This document shows positions 1 through 5,711 of a stretch of DNA of 6,784 nt, in pieces. The stretch's first letter is position 1. Each line of letters begins with the position of its first letter. Position numbers and translations under genes: made by a program. A model generated the notes under the pieces. It was not told where the DNA came from, ran no database searches, and saw only the letters and a list, made by a program, of their open reading frames with translations. Source of the DNA: an uncultured Treponema sp. (GTDB taxonomy: Bacteria; Spirochaetota; Spirochaetia; Treponematales; Treponemataceae); contig CALAEZ010000207.1 of NCBI GenBank assembly GCA_937891125.1, positions 1-6,784 of the forward strand, in the 5' to 3' direction.

Positions 1-36
1 TCTACACTCTTTCCCTACACGACGCTCTTCCGATCT
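1..36 (+). other. Illumina TruSeq/P5 sequencing adapter remnant (not genomic)
   Basis: All 36 bases match the 3' end of the Illumina universal/P5 adapter as I know it, from TCTACACTCTTTCC through CGCTCTTCCGATCT. The match ends exactly at the ligation junction after CGATCT, so the insert begins at base 37. This shows an untrimmed read end was carried into the assembly and that the window starts at a contig edge. The bases should not be translated or used in any upstream comparison. Confidence 0.97.
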
Positions 37-123
37 GCTTACGGAGTAAGGAAGCGTCGCTCTGAAACAGTCGGTTCTGGCAGTGAAAACGTTATTGGTG
101 GCACCGTACTGGCTGTGTTATAG
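37..123 (+). CDS. Possible 3' end of an unidentified upstream gene (5' truncated)
   Basis: This frame stays open from the adapter junction to a TAG stop at 121-123, giving 28 residues that begin AYGVRKRRSE and end GGTVLAVL. The other two forward frames meet stops within 30 nt. The codons look ordinary for this genome (GGT, GGC, GAA, GTT). The mix of a basic stretch, a Ser/Gly stretch and a hydrophobic end does not let me assign a family. An open run of this length can also arise by chance, so it could simply be intergenic DNA. If real, its stop lies about 15 nt before the promoter of ispE, and its body was lost at the contig end. Confidence 0.35.
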   Translation, partial: AYGVRKRRSETVGSGSENVIGGTVLAVL

Positions 124-135
124 CAATGCGTGATA

Positions 136-163
136 TTGACTTCTACCTGTTTTTTTGTATAAT
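136..163 (+). promoter_or_regulatory. Sigma-70-type promoter for ispE
   Basis: A -35 element TTGACT (136-141, 5 of 6 to TTGACA) and a perfect -10 element TATAAT (158-163) are separated by 16 nt, close to the optimal 17. A start 6-8 nt after the -10 box would fall at about 170-172, with A170 the most natural choice. The ispE ATG is at 173, so the transcript would have a leader of zero to a few nucleotides. This is the clearest promoter in the window and probably serves ispE and perhaps the genes behind it. Confidence 0.75.
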
Positions 164-172
164 AAGCTTACT

Positions 173-1033
173 ATGCTTTCAGAGGTGATAATCCAATCGC
201 CTGCAAAGGTGAATATTGGGCTTCGGGTGTTTCCGAGACGTGCAGATGGATTTCACAGCATAGAAAGCATTTTTCAGACAGTGCAGTTTTACGATGATAT
301 GCGTATTTCTCTGCTTTCTGAACCTAATACGTGTGTTGTAAGCTGTAAGGAGCTTGCTCTTCCAGCGGAAAACACGCTTACAAAAGCATATCGTGTGTTT
401 TGCCGTTTAACCGGTGTAAAAAGCGGTGTGCAAATAACACTTACCAAGCGGATCCCTGCTGGTGGCGGCTTAGGAGGCGGTTCTTCTAATGCTGCTTCGT
501 TTGTAAAAGCCTTTGCCGCTCTTACAAATACGGCTGTGACAACTGCGTTGCTCGATGCGGTGGCTGCAGAAGTGGGAAGTGATGTCTTTTTCTTTATGCA
601 TTGTAAGGAGAATATGGACGCAGCTGTGGTGAGTGGAAGAGGTGAAATCGTAAAAGCGATTGAGCCGCGAATAGATGTGTATTTTGTGCTTGTCTTACCA
701 GAGGTACATTCTTCTACAAAAGAAGCGTATGAGTTGGTGGACAGGACGTTTGAGGCGGGGAAAACGGTTGTGTGCCCGTCTTTTGCGGAGCTTGAATGTA
801 TGTATTATGCGCCTGTTTGTGAATGGCGGTTTGCAAATACGTTTACGCCTGCACTTGTTACAAAATATCCTGCTATTGCAGTTGCTTTGCAGGATATACG
901 GAAAAGCGGAGCTGTTTGGTCGGATATGACGGGATCGGGCGCTGTGGTTTTTGGCGTGTATGATTCAGCTGATTCGGCGAAAAGAGCATATAATTCGTTG
1001 CGGAATACTTGGAAACGCTGTGTTCTCGCGTGA
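173..1033 (+). CDS. ispE: 4-diphosphocytidyl-2-C-methyl-D-erythritol kinase
   Basis: IspE phosphorylates the 2-hydroxyl of 4-diphosphocytidyl-2-C-methylerythritol with ATP, a cytoplasmic step of the MEP (non-mevalonate) isoprenoid pathway. The 286 residues fit the usual family length. GHMP-kinase marks appear in order: SPAKVNIGLRV near the N-terminus with Lys12, the glycine-rich ATP loop PAGGGLGGGSSNAA at about 95-108, GSDVFFF with the probable catalytic Asp137 (the family more often has GADVPFF), and MTGSGAVVFGV at about 252-262. I chose ATG 173 over the in-frame TTG at 155 because that TTG lies upstream of the TATAAT box and would not be in the mRNA. GTG 185 is possible but also has no usable ribosome binding site. 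No Shine-Dalgarno precedes ATG 173, consistent with a leaderless or nearly leaderless mRNA. Confidence 0.93.
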   Translation: MLSEVIIQSPAKVNIGLRVFPRRADGFHSIESIFQTVQFYDDMRISLLSEPNTCVVSCKELALPAENTLTKAYRVFCRLTGVKSGVQITLTKRIPAGGGLGGGSSNAASFVKAFAALTNTAVTTALLDAVAAEVGSDVFFFMHCKENMDAAVVSGRGEIVKAIEPRIDVYFVLVLPEVHSSTKEAYELVDRTFEAGKTVVCPSFAELECMYYAPVCEWRFANTFTPALVTKYPAIAVALQDIRKSGAVWSDMTGSGAVVFGVYDSADSAKRAYNSLRNTWKRCVLA

Positions 1034-1058
1034 AGAGCTAGAGTAACACGTTAGCTTT
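1034..1058 (+). other. Small inverted repeat directly after the ispE stop codon
   Basis: AGCTA (1036-1040) pairs with TAGCT (1052-1056). With A-T and G-T pairs on the flanks, the stem reaches about 8 pairs around a 9-nt loop. It starts at the first base after the ispE TGA. No T-tract follows, so it is not a convincing terminator. It could act as a 3'-end stabiliser or processing site, or be chance. Confidence 0.25.
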
Positions 1059-1104
1059 ATGCGGGTACGGCAGTTTTGGCAATCGTACAGCGGAGGAATG
1101 CATT

Positions 1105-1389
1105 ATGGAAGTAACAGAACTGCGCATTCGTAAGGTCACGGCGGAAGGTAAGCTTCGCGCGTATGTAACGGTAACATTTGATAACTGCTTTGTTATTCAC
1201 AATGTTAAAATCATTGAGGGAAAAACAGGGCTTTTTATCGCTATGCCGAGTCGCAAAACAGCGAACGGCGAGTATAAAGATGTAGCGCATCCTATAAGCC
1301 CTGAGTTTAGAACTGCGTTGCAGGATAAAATCCTTGCTGAGTATACTGCGGGTCATGTTGAAGAAGCAGCCGCTGGCGACGAGGATTAA
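1105..1389 (+). CDS. spoVG: SpoVG family nucleic-acid-binding regulator
   Basis: The 94 residues match SpoVG almost end to end: MEVTELRIRKV at the start, a central VTFDNCFVIHNVKIIEGKTG, then GLFIAMPSRKT and AHPISPEFR, followed by an acidic tail ending AGDED. SpoVG was named for sporulation and septation in Bacillus. In non-sporulating bacteria, including the spirochaete Borrelia, it is a small site-specific DNA- and RNA-binding protein. The ATG has a good ribosome binding site, GGAGG at 1092-1096, 8 nt upstream. An out-of-frame ATG at 1098 is not used. The gene lies 71 nt after ispE with no clear promoter in the gap, so cotranscription with ispE is likely. The tRNA gene follows 34 nt after its stop. 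Confidence 0.95.
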   Translation: MEVTELRIRKVTAEGKLRAYVTVTFDNCFVIHNVKIIEGKTGLFIAMPSRKTANGEYKDVAHPISPEFRTALQDKILAEYTAGHVEEAAAGDED

Positions 1390-1403
1390 CGCTAGTAATA
1401 GCG
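1390..1403 (+). other. GNRA-type tetraloop hairpin directly after the spoVG stop codon
   Basis: CGCTA (1390-1394) and TAGCG (1399-1403) form a perfect 5-bp stem closed by the loop GTAA, a GNRA tetraloop. It starts one base after the spoVG TAA. A T-rich stretch (1416-1424) follows some 12 nt later, too far away for a standard intrinsic terminator. It may be a 3'-end or processing signal between the spoVG mRNA and the tRNA. Confidence 0.35.
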
Positions 1404-1423
1404 GATTAAAACAGTTTATTTTT

Positions 1424-1496
1424 TGGGACGTCGGCAAGCGGTAAGCCCCCGGCTTTTGGTGCCGGTATTCCACAGGTTCGAATCCTGTCGTCCCAG
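1424..1496 (+). tRNA. tRNA-Gln (anticodon UUG)
   Basis: A full cloverleaf can be drawn. The acceptor stem is TGGGACG (1424-1430) with CGTCCCA (1489-1495), with the weak U1-A72 pair typical of glutamine tRNAs and discriminator G1496. The D arm is GGC/GCC with loop AAGCGGTAA. The anticodon stem is CCGGC/GCCGG with loop TTTTGGT, anticodon TTG at 1456-1458. The T arm is ACAGG/CCTGT with the invariant loop TTCGAAT. The variable loop appears to be 6 nt, one more than usual. The 3' CCA is not encoded (GCAAA follows), so it must be added by the CCA-adding enzyme. The gene lies between spoVG and the L25 gene with short spacers and no clear promoter of its own. Confidence 0.96.
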
Positions 1497-1532
1497 CAAA
1501 CCTAAATAAAATTACGGTAAGGAGTCCAAAAA

Positions 1533-2084
1533 ATGGATCAGTTGGTAATTGAAGCGAAGAAACGTGAAGGCACAGGAAAAAAAGTTGCTAAGCTTCTTCG
1601 CGCTGCAGGTCGTATTCCTGCAGTCATGTACAACGAAAAGGGAGAAGCCGTTTCTCTCGACGTTGATAGCGCAGCATTCAACAAAGTGTGGCGTTCTATC
1701 ACATCTACAACACTCGTAACGCTGAATGTGGAAGGCACCTCTTACGATGCATTTATCCGCGCAACAGAGTACGACATTAAGACAGATGCTGTTCTTCATG
1801 CAGATTTCTTTGCAGTAACGAACACAAAGCCTGTTGTCCGCAAGTACAAGGTTCAGTACAGCGGTACTGCAGCTGGTGTATTGAAGGGCGGCTTTATGGT
1901 AAAGCATATTCCAGAAATTGTTGTAAAGGCTTTACCAAAGGATTTGCCTGTTCGTCTTGTTGTTGATGTTTCTAAAGTAAACATTGGTGACAATCTGCGC
2001 GTAAAAGACTTGAACCTTGGTGACAAGGTAACTGTTTTGACCGATGCAGAAAGCTCATTGGTTACCGTAGCACCAGCTCGCTAA
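1533..2084 (+). CDS. rplY: 50S ribosomal protein L25, long (CTC/TL5) form
   Basis: L25 binds 5S rRNA in the large ribosomal subunit; the long form is also called CTC, a general stress protein in Bacillus. The protein has 183 residues. An N-terminal 5S-binding domain (about 1-92) includes REGTGKKVAKLLRAAGRIPAV, then MYNEKGEAV, and the family's LHADFF near its end. A C-terminal beta domain (about 93-183) contains VKALPKDLPVRLVVDVS and ends TVAPAR. The start has a strong ribosome binding site, TAAGGAG at 1518-1524, 8 nt before the ATG. Only 36 nt separate it from the tRNA, so its mRNA 5' end may be formed by tRNA 3' processing. A strong terminator follows. The name ctc is used in some genomes. 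Confidence 0.95.
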   Translation: MDQLVIEAKKREGTGKKVAKLLRAAGRIPAVMYNEKGEAVSLDVDSAAFNKVWRSITSTTLVTLNVEGTSYDAFIRATEYDIKTDAVLHADFFAVTNTKPVVRKYKVQYSGTAAGVLKGGFMVKHIPEIVVKALPKDLPVRLVVDVSKVNIGDNLRVKDLNLGDKVTVLTDAESSLVTVAPAR

Positions 2085-2103
2085 GCTGTTTTGGTGCATT
2101 TCT

Positions 2104-2138
2104 AAAGCCCCCGCCTATTGGGGGCTTTTTTCTTTTTC
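2104..2138 (+). terminator. Rho-independent terminator after the L25 gene
   Basis: AAAGCCCCC (2104-2112) and GGGGGCTTT (2120-2128) form a perfect 9-bp GC-rich stem with a 7-nt loop. The T-rich tract TTTTTTCTTTTT overlaps the stem's 3' end and runs to 2138. It closes the ispE-spoVG-tRNA-L25 block. The opposite strand has no long T-tract, so it works in one direction only. The tilS ATG lies only 10 nt beyond the tract. Confidence 0.95.
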
Positions 2139-2148
2139 TGTAGACAAT

Positions 2149-3594
2149 ATGAACACGTTTTCTGCTGCTGACCGTGCCTTTATAACTCAGTTTGAATCCT
2201 CTCTTCTTTTTGATGATGATATTCTCGAAGCGCTTTCTCAAGGACGTAAGCTCGGCGTTGCTGTTTCTGGCGGTGCTGATTCGCTTGCGCTGCTTACCGC
2301 TTGTCTGCATCGTTTTGGAAAGGATGCGCTCTCTGTTATTACCGTAAATCATAACATGCGTGCAGAAGCGGAAACGGCTGGAGATGCAGCGTTTGTAGCC
2401 GATTATTGTGATGCACAGGGCATTTTTTGTGCTGTAGAAGAAATTCCGCGCGGAAAGGTTTCCGCTGTTGCCGCAGCGCGCGCGCGAGGTGAAGAGGAGG
2501 CGGCGCGTTTTCTGCGGTACGAGGCATTTGAGCGCTTTATTGCTCAGCATAAGCTCTGTGCGCTTTGTCTTGCGCACAATCAAAATGATATGCTTGAAAC
2601 GCTTGTTATGCGTTTTTTGCAGGGAAGTGCTACTGCAAGTGGCATTGCGCGTCGGCGTGGCGCGTACATTCGGCCGCTTTTAGAAACTGCGCGCGCTGAT
2701 ATTGAGCGCTATTTACGCGTGCAAAAGCTTACCTGGCGTACCGATGCAACAAATGCTGACACGCGGTATATGCGAAATCGCATTCGGCACGTATTGTTGC
2801 CAGCACTCGATACAGTTTTACCCGGCTGGAAGCGCGCGGTGCTTCTGGGAGCGCAAAAAGCGGCAGAGGATGAAGAAGCGCTCGCGGTTCTTTCTGAGGC
2901 ACTTGTTTGGGAAGCGGTGACAGAAGTAAGCGAAGCGACACTTGCAAAGGAGGCGATGGCTACCGAAGCTGCGCTTGGTGCACCTGCAGTGTCTTTTTTT
3001 GTTTCATGTGATGATTTTTATGCCGCGTCTCTAGCTGTCAGGCGACGTGCCTTGTATACAGCGCTTACAAAAATCGGGGAAACCGAGCGCTTCCCGTACC
3101 GCCTTGTGCAAGCGGTGTGTGACAAACGCTTTTTACAGCATGGCGCGCTCACTGCTTGTGGGGTGACTGTTTTTGTGAAAAATGGCAGGCTTTTTGTAAA
3201 AAAAATGCAAAAAAAGGCGACTGAATCGGGTTTTCTTGCTATACTTACCGAAGAAGAGCGCGAGTGCGCTGTACATGGCGTGCAGTATGCGGTGAATGCA
3301 GACGGTGTTCTTTTGAAAACAGCGCAGGACGGCGCCGTGAGTGCAGTCTTACGGGTACACCTGCCGCTTTGCATACGAAGCGCACAGAGTGCCGATGTTG
3401 TGCGGGCAAAGGACGGCGCTGAGCGTTCGGTGAGCGGGCTTTTTTCTGCATGGAAGATTCCTCGAGCGGAGCGTGTGCACATTCCTGTTGTGCAGGAGCT
3501 TTTGACGACAGAACAACCACTCGTTGCCGTGCTCGGCTCGGCGGTTGGTTCTTCTGACTGGATAGAACAAGAAAGGAAATGGGAAGTACGATGA
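2149..3594 (+). CDS. tilS: tRNA(Ile)-lysidine synthetase
   Basis: TilS uses ATP and lysine to convert C34 of the CAU-anticodon tRNA-Ile to lysidine, which makes it read AUA and accept isoleucine. The 481-residue protein shows the N-type ATP pyrophosphatase P-loop SGGADS (40-45), VNHNMR (66-71), AHNQNDMLET (142-151), and the family stretch WRTDATN (196-202) followed by RNRIRHVLLP (209-218). The segment after about 320 is poorly conserved, as is usual for TilS C-termini. The 142-151 motif differs from the common AHH-x-DDQ-x-ET: Asn stands for the first Asp and Met for Gln. ATG 2149 is the only reasonable start before the P-loop, yet no Shine-Dalgarno precedes it, only the pyrimidine-rich terminator tail. 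The stop overlaps the next gene's start. Confidence 0.92.
   Translation: MNTFSAADRAFITQFESSLLFDDDILEALSQGRKLGVAVSGGADSLALLTACLHRFGKDALSVITVNHNMRAEAETAGDAAFVADYCDAQGIFCAVEEIPRGKVSAVAAARARGEEEAARFLRYEAFERFIAQHKLCALCLAHNQNDMLETLVMRFLQGSATASGIARRRGAYIRPLLETARADIERYLRVQKLTWRTDATNADTRYMRNRIRHVLLPALDTVLPGWKRAVLLGAQKAAEDEEALAVLSEALVWEAVTEVSEATLAKEAMATEAALGAPAVSFFVSCDDFYAASLAVRRRALYTALTKIGETERFPYRLVQAVCDKRFLQHGALTACGVTVFVKNGRLFVKKMQKKATESGFLAILTEEERECAVHGVQYAVNADGVLLKTAQDGAVSAVLRVHLPLCIRSAQSADVVRAKDGAERSVSGLFSAWKIPRAERVHIPVVQELLTTEQPLVAVLGSAVGSSDWIEQERKWEVR
3210..3216 (+). other. Possible -1 slippery heptamer in tilS
   Basis: The bases A AAA AAG lie in the tilS zero frame across codons 354-356 (CAA AAA AAG), the same arrangement as the known dnaX frameshift site of E. 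coli. A run of eight A's (3198-3205) lies just upstream. A -1 shift would add Gly-Asp and stop at TGA 3222-3224, giving a 358-residue product without the C-terminal region. I see no strong downstream hairpin, so its use is only a possibility. Confidence 0.2.
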
Positions 3595-5711
3595 AAAAAA
3601 TTGGTTTGATAGCAGCGCTTGGAGTGCTTTCTGGCATAGTTATTTTTCCGTGTTTTTCAGAGCGCATGACAAGCGCGCAAGGAGCAAATCGTCGGACGGC
3701 AATTCGCTACCTGCAGCTTGCAAAGCAGTATGCGTCATCACGACAGTGGCATGAGGCAGAAGGACAGTCAGAAATCGGACTTGCCTATGATGATACGATA
3801 GCAGATTTGTGGTACATACAGGCAATCTCTAAATCCATGCAAGGAGAGATTCGGGCAAAGGTGCTGCCGCTGGTTGTAAAGTCCTTAAATGAAGCAGAAT
3901 GGGTCGACTACAATCGCGACGCGGCTCGTATTCTCTATGCTGATATTCTTTCTAATACTGGTCAGTACACTGAGGCAATTTCGATTTTGGATGCAAATCC
4001 ATTTTTGTATTCTGCTGACGCCGAATATATTCGTGCAAAATCGTATTACAACATGCGTGATGAGGTAAGCGTTGCAAAGGCGCGCGAGAAAATAGACGCA
4101 TCACGGCGCATTTATCCGCTTGATACACGCTTTGCGCGCCTCTTTTTTGCGCATGAATACGCGCTTGAAAAAGATGTGCTCTACGAGCCCGATGCAGAAT
4201 TGCCGCCCTTGGTAAAAAAGCTTGCAAATGCTTTTATTTTGCAGCTCCCGCAATATGCTGATGCTGATGAAGCGCTTGAACTGTATGCGGCAATTTTTGC
4301 AGAGCGCGAAAAGCAACTGCGTATGCTCAATTCGTTTAAGGCGCGCGGCTTACGGGCGCCACTGTATGCAGAGACAGCGCTTCGTGCAGGACTCATTGAC
4401 GAAAGCGAGGCGCTTGATTGCTTTATTGCGTTTGCAGACTCCGTTATTGACCGCGCTGTCTTTGAAGCGTTTGTACCACTGATTACAGAGAATGAGATAA
4501 AAAAAGTGCTTGCAGAATATCTCACCGCCTATGACGGAACTATCATTGCCGATACTGACGGCGATTTGCAGCCGAATCTTACAGTAACCTATGTGCGCGG
4601 TCGCCCGCAGCAGATTTTATATGACGAAACGCAGGATGGCGAATACGACTGGAGCTGTGAGTGCGACTTTGGCGTGCCGCTGACGGTGCATGTTGCAGAT
4701 GGCGCTCTGGATATTGAGTATGCATCGTGGCCGTACGTGCAGCGCGCGTTGTACCAAGGAGTTGCACAAGCGCCCGTGCTTACCTGCAATTTGGTGGGGG
4801 AAACACTTGCCTGGTCGCCATTTTCTCTGCAGGAAATGGCAGTGGCACAGGATGCGCTCGGCATTTCTTTTTTCTTTCCGACCGTATTTTCTGAAGCTCC
4901 GACTGTTTCTGGCAGGGAGCTTTTACGCGCTTCGACAAGCTACGAGCTTCCGTCAAAGGAGCGGCCGGGGGCTGTTATCCGCGTAAGCCTTTTAGACGGC
5001 GTTTCGCAGATTGCGCGCTACTACACGTCTGCTGGCACACTGTATGCGCAGGCACATTTTGAAGGCGGCTTACCGGTGTTGCGCACGGTAGATACCGATG
5101 GCGACGGTCTTTTTGAGACAACAGAAACGTATGGCAGAGTTACTGGCGGCGCAGAGCAAGATGTTATTTCGGTAAGCGATGAAATGCAGATTATGACCAA
5201 TCTTTTTGGCTCGCCGAGCTCTGGTACGGGCTTTTACGTCAGCATGATTCAGGTTGACCGCAATGGAGACACCATTCCTGATTTTACCGAGGAGTATCAG
5301 TCTGGAGAGGGGAAAATCTCCTCATGGGATACTGACGGTGACGGTTTGTGGGACGTGCGCTATGTAAAGCTTCCGAAGCAGGCTGACGGCGTAGTGCGTG
5401 AAGAAGCCTATTTTCACCAGCCGCTCACTGATTCGGTGGTGTGCGTGGCGAGCGAAAATGGAGAACCTGTTTCTGTTGTTGACGGCGAGAAAACGCTTTC
5501 GGTAACAGCTTTTGCTGGCTTGTATTGGTTAGGCGAGGTTGGTAACAAAAAATTAGCAGAAAATGCGCTTTCGAGCCTTAACCAAATTGATATGCAGGGT
5601 GTTTCTGTAGTAATAGCCGATGAGGCGTCGCGAATGCTTGCGGTGCGCATTGGTGCAAAGATTTTTGGAGAAATCCTGCCGTCAGTGGCAGATACTGAAG
5701 CTGATGAATAA
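3591..5711 (+). CDS. Exported protein with TPR-like region and DxDGD calcium-loop-like repeats, function unknown
   Basis: I do not recognise a named family. The 706 residues begin with a signal-peptide-like segment: two lysines, then a hydrophobic stretch to about residue 22 ending IFPCFSE. The Cys there follows Pro and is not a good lipobox. Residues about 35-170 form amphipathic helical pairs resembling tetratricopeptide repeats, for example YLQLAKQYASSRQWHEAE and ILYADILSNTGQYTEAISIL. The C-terminal half carries aspartate-rich loops of DxDGD type at about 321, 345, 501, 556 and 580. I chose ATG 3591 over ATG 3579 because it forms a classic ATGA overlap with the tilS stop, has GGGAAG shortly upstream, and puts MKK at the start. 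The downstream protease gene overlaps its end by 8 nt, suggesting coupled synthesis and a shared envelope role; that role is inferred. Confidence 0.85.
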   Translation: MKKIGLIAALGVLSGIVIFPCFSERMTSAQGANRRTAIRYLQLAKQYASSRQWHEAEGQSEIGLAYDDTIADLWYIQAISKSMQGEIRAKVLPLVVKSLNEAEWVDYNRDAARILYADILSNTGQYTEAISILDANPFLYSADAEYIRAKSYYNMRDEVSVAKAREKIDASRRIYPLDTRFARLFFAHEYALEKDVLYEPDAELPPLVKKLANAFILQLPQYADADEALELYAAIFAEREKQLRMLNSFKARGLRAPLYAETALRAGLIDESEALDCFIAFADSVIDRAVFEAFVPLITENEIKKVLAEYLTAYDGTIIADTDGDLQPNLTVTYVRGRPQQILYDETQDGEYDWSCECDFGVPLTVHVADGALDIEYASWPYVQRALYQGVAQAPVLTCNLVGETLAWSPFSLQEMAVAQDALGISFFFPTVFSEAPTVSGRELLRASTSYELPSKERPGAVIRVSLLDGVSQIARYYTSAGTLYAQAHFEGGLPVLRTVDTDGDGLFETTETYGRVTGGAEQDVISVSDEMQIMTNLFGSPSSGTGFYVSMIQVDRNGDTIPDFTEEYQSGEGKISSWDTDGDGLWDVRYVKLPKQADGVVREEAYFHQPLTDSVVCVASENGEPVSVVDGEKTLSVTAFAGLYWLGEVGNKKLAENALSSLNQIDMQGVSVVIADEASRMLAVRIGAKIFGEILPSVADTEADE
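4551..5354 (+). repeat. Five dispersed aspartate-rich (DxDGD-like) loops encoded in the TPR-like gene
   Basis: At protein level the loops are DTDGDLQPN (321-329), DETQDGEYD (345-353), DTDGDGLFE (501-509), DRNGDTIPD (556-564) and DTDGDGLWD (580-588). Three share DTDGD, and the last two lie 24 residues apart. They resemble the calcium-binding loops of dockerins and thrombospondin type 3 repeats, with Asp/Asn at positions 1, 3 and 5 and an acidic or amide residue at position 9. Calcium binding is inferred from this resemblance only. The DNA copies are not identical, so this is an old protein repeat and not a recent DNA duplication. Confidence 0.6.

Noticed and set aside
155..172. TTG start adding six residues to IspE
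   Set aside because: The TTG lies just upstream of the TATAAT box and would be outside the transcript; family N-termini fit the ATG at 173.
1076..1104. Promoter for spoVG (TTGGCA with a -10 at about 1099)
   Set aside because: The would-be -10 TGCATT matches only 3 of 6 consensus bases and would put the transcript start inside the gene, past its ribosome binding site.
1057..1473. Reverse-strand open frame opposite spoVG and part of the tRNA
   Set aside because: It lies antisense to a clear SpoVG and a tRNA, and its translation shows no recognisable domain.
2476..2486. GCGCGCGCGCG dinucleotide tract as a phase-variation switch in tilS
   Set aside because: The tract is short, encodes ordinary Ala-Arg codons, and off-switching an essential gene would be lethal.
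2062..2583. 173-codon reverse-strand frame across the terminator and the start of tilS
   Set aside because: It is antisense to a well-supported terminator and to the TilS P-loop region, and its low-complexity basic composition looks like a shadow frame.
3579..3590. Upstream ATG giving four extra residues on the TPR-like protein
   Set aside because: The GAAAGGA upstream is only about 1 nt from this ATG, and the ATG at 3591 gives a normal signal peptide and an ATGA overlap with tilS.
3642..3660. Lipobox in the TPR-like protein (IFPCFS)
   Set aside because: Pro directly before Cys is not tolerated in known lipoboxes, even the relaxed spirochaete form, so ordinary signal-peptide export is more likely.
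3018..3667. Several long reverse-strand frames opposite the tilS C-terminal region
   Set aside because: They overlap each other in different frames, are rich in Ser, Arg and Pro as expected for shadows of GCG-rich codons, and lack ribosome binding sites that I could see.
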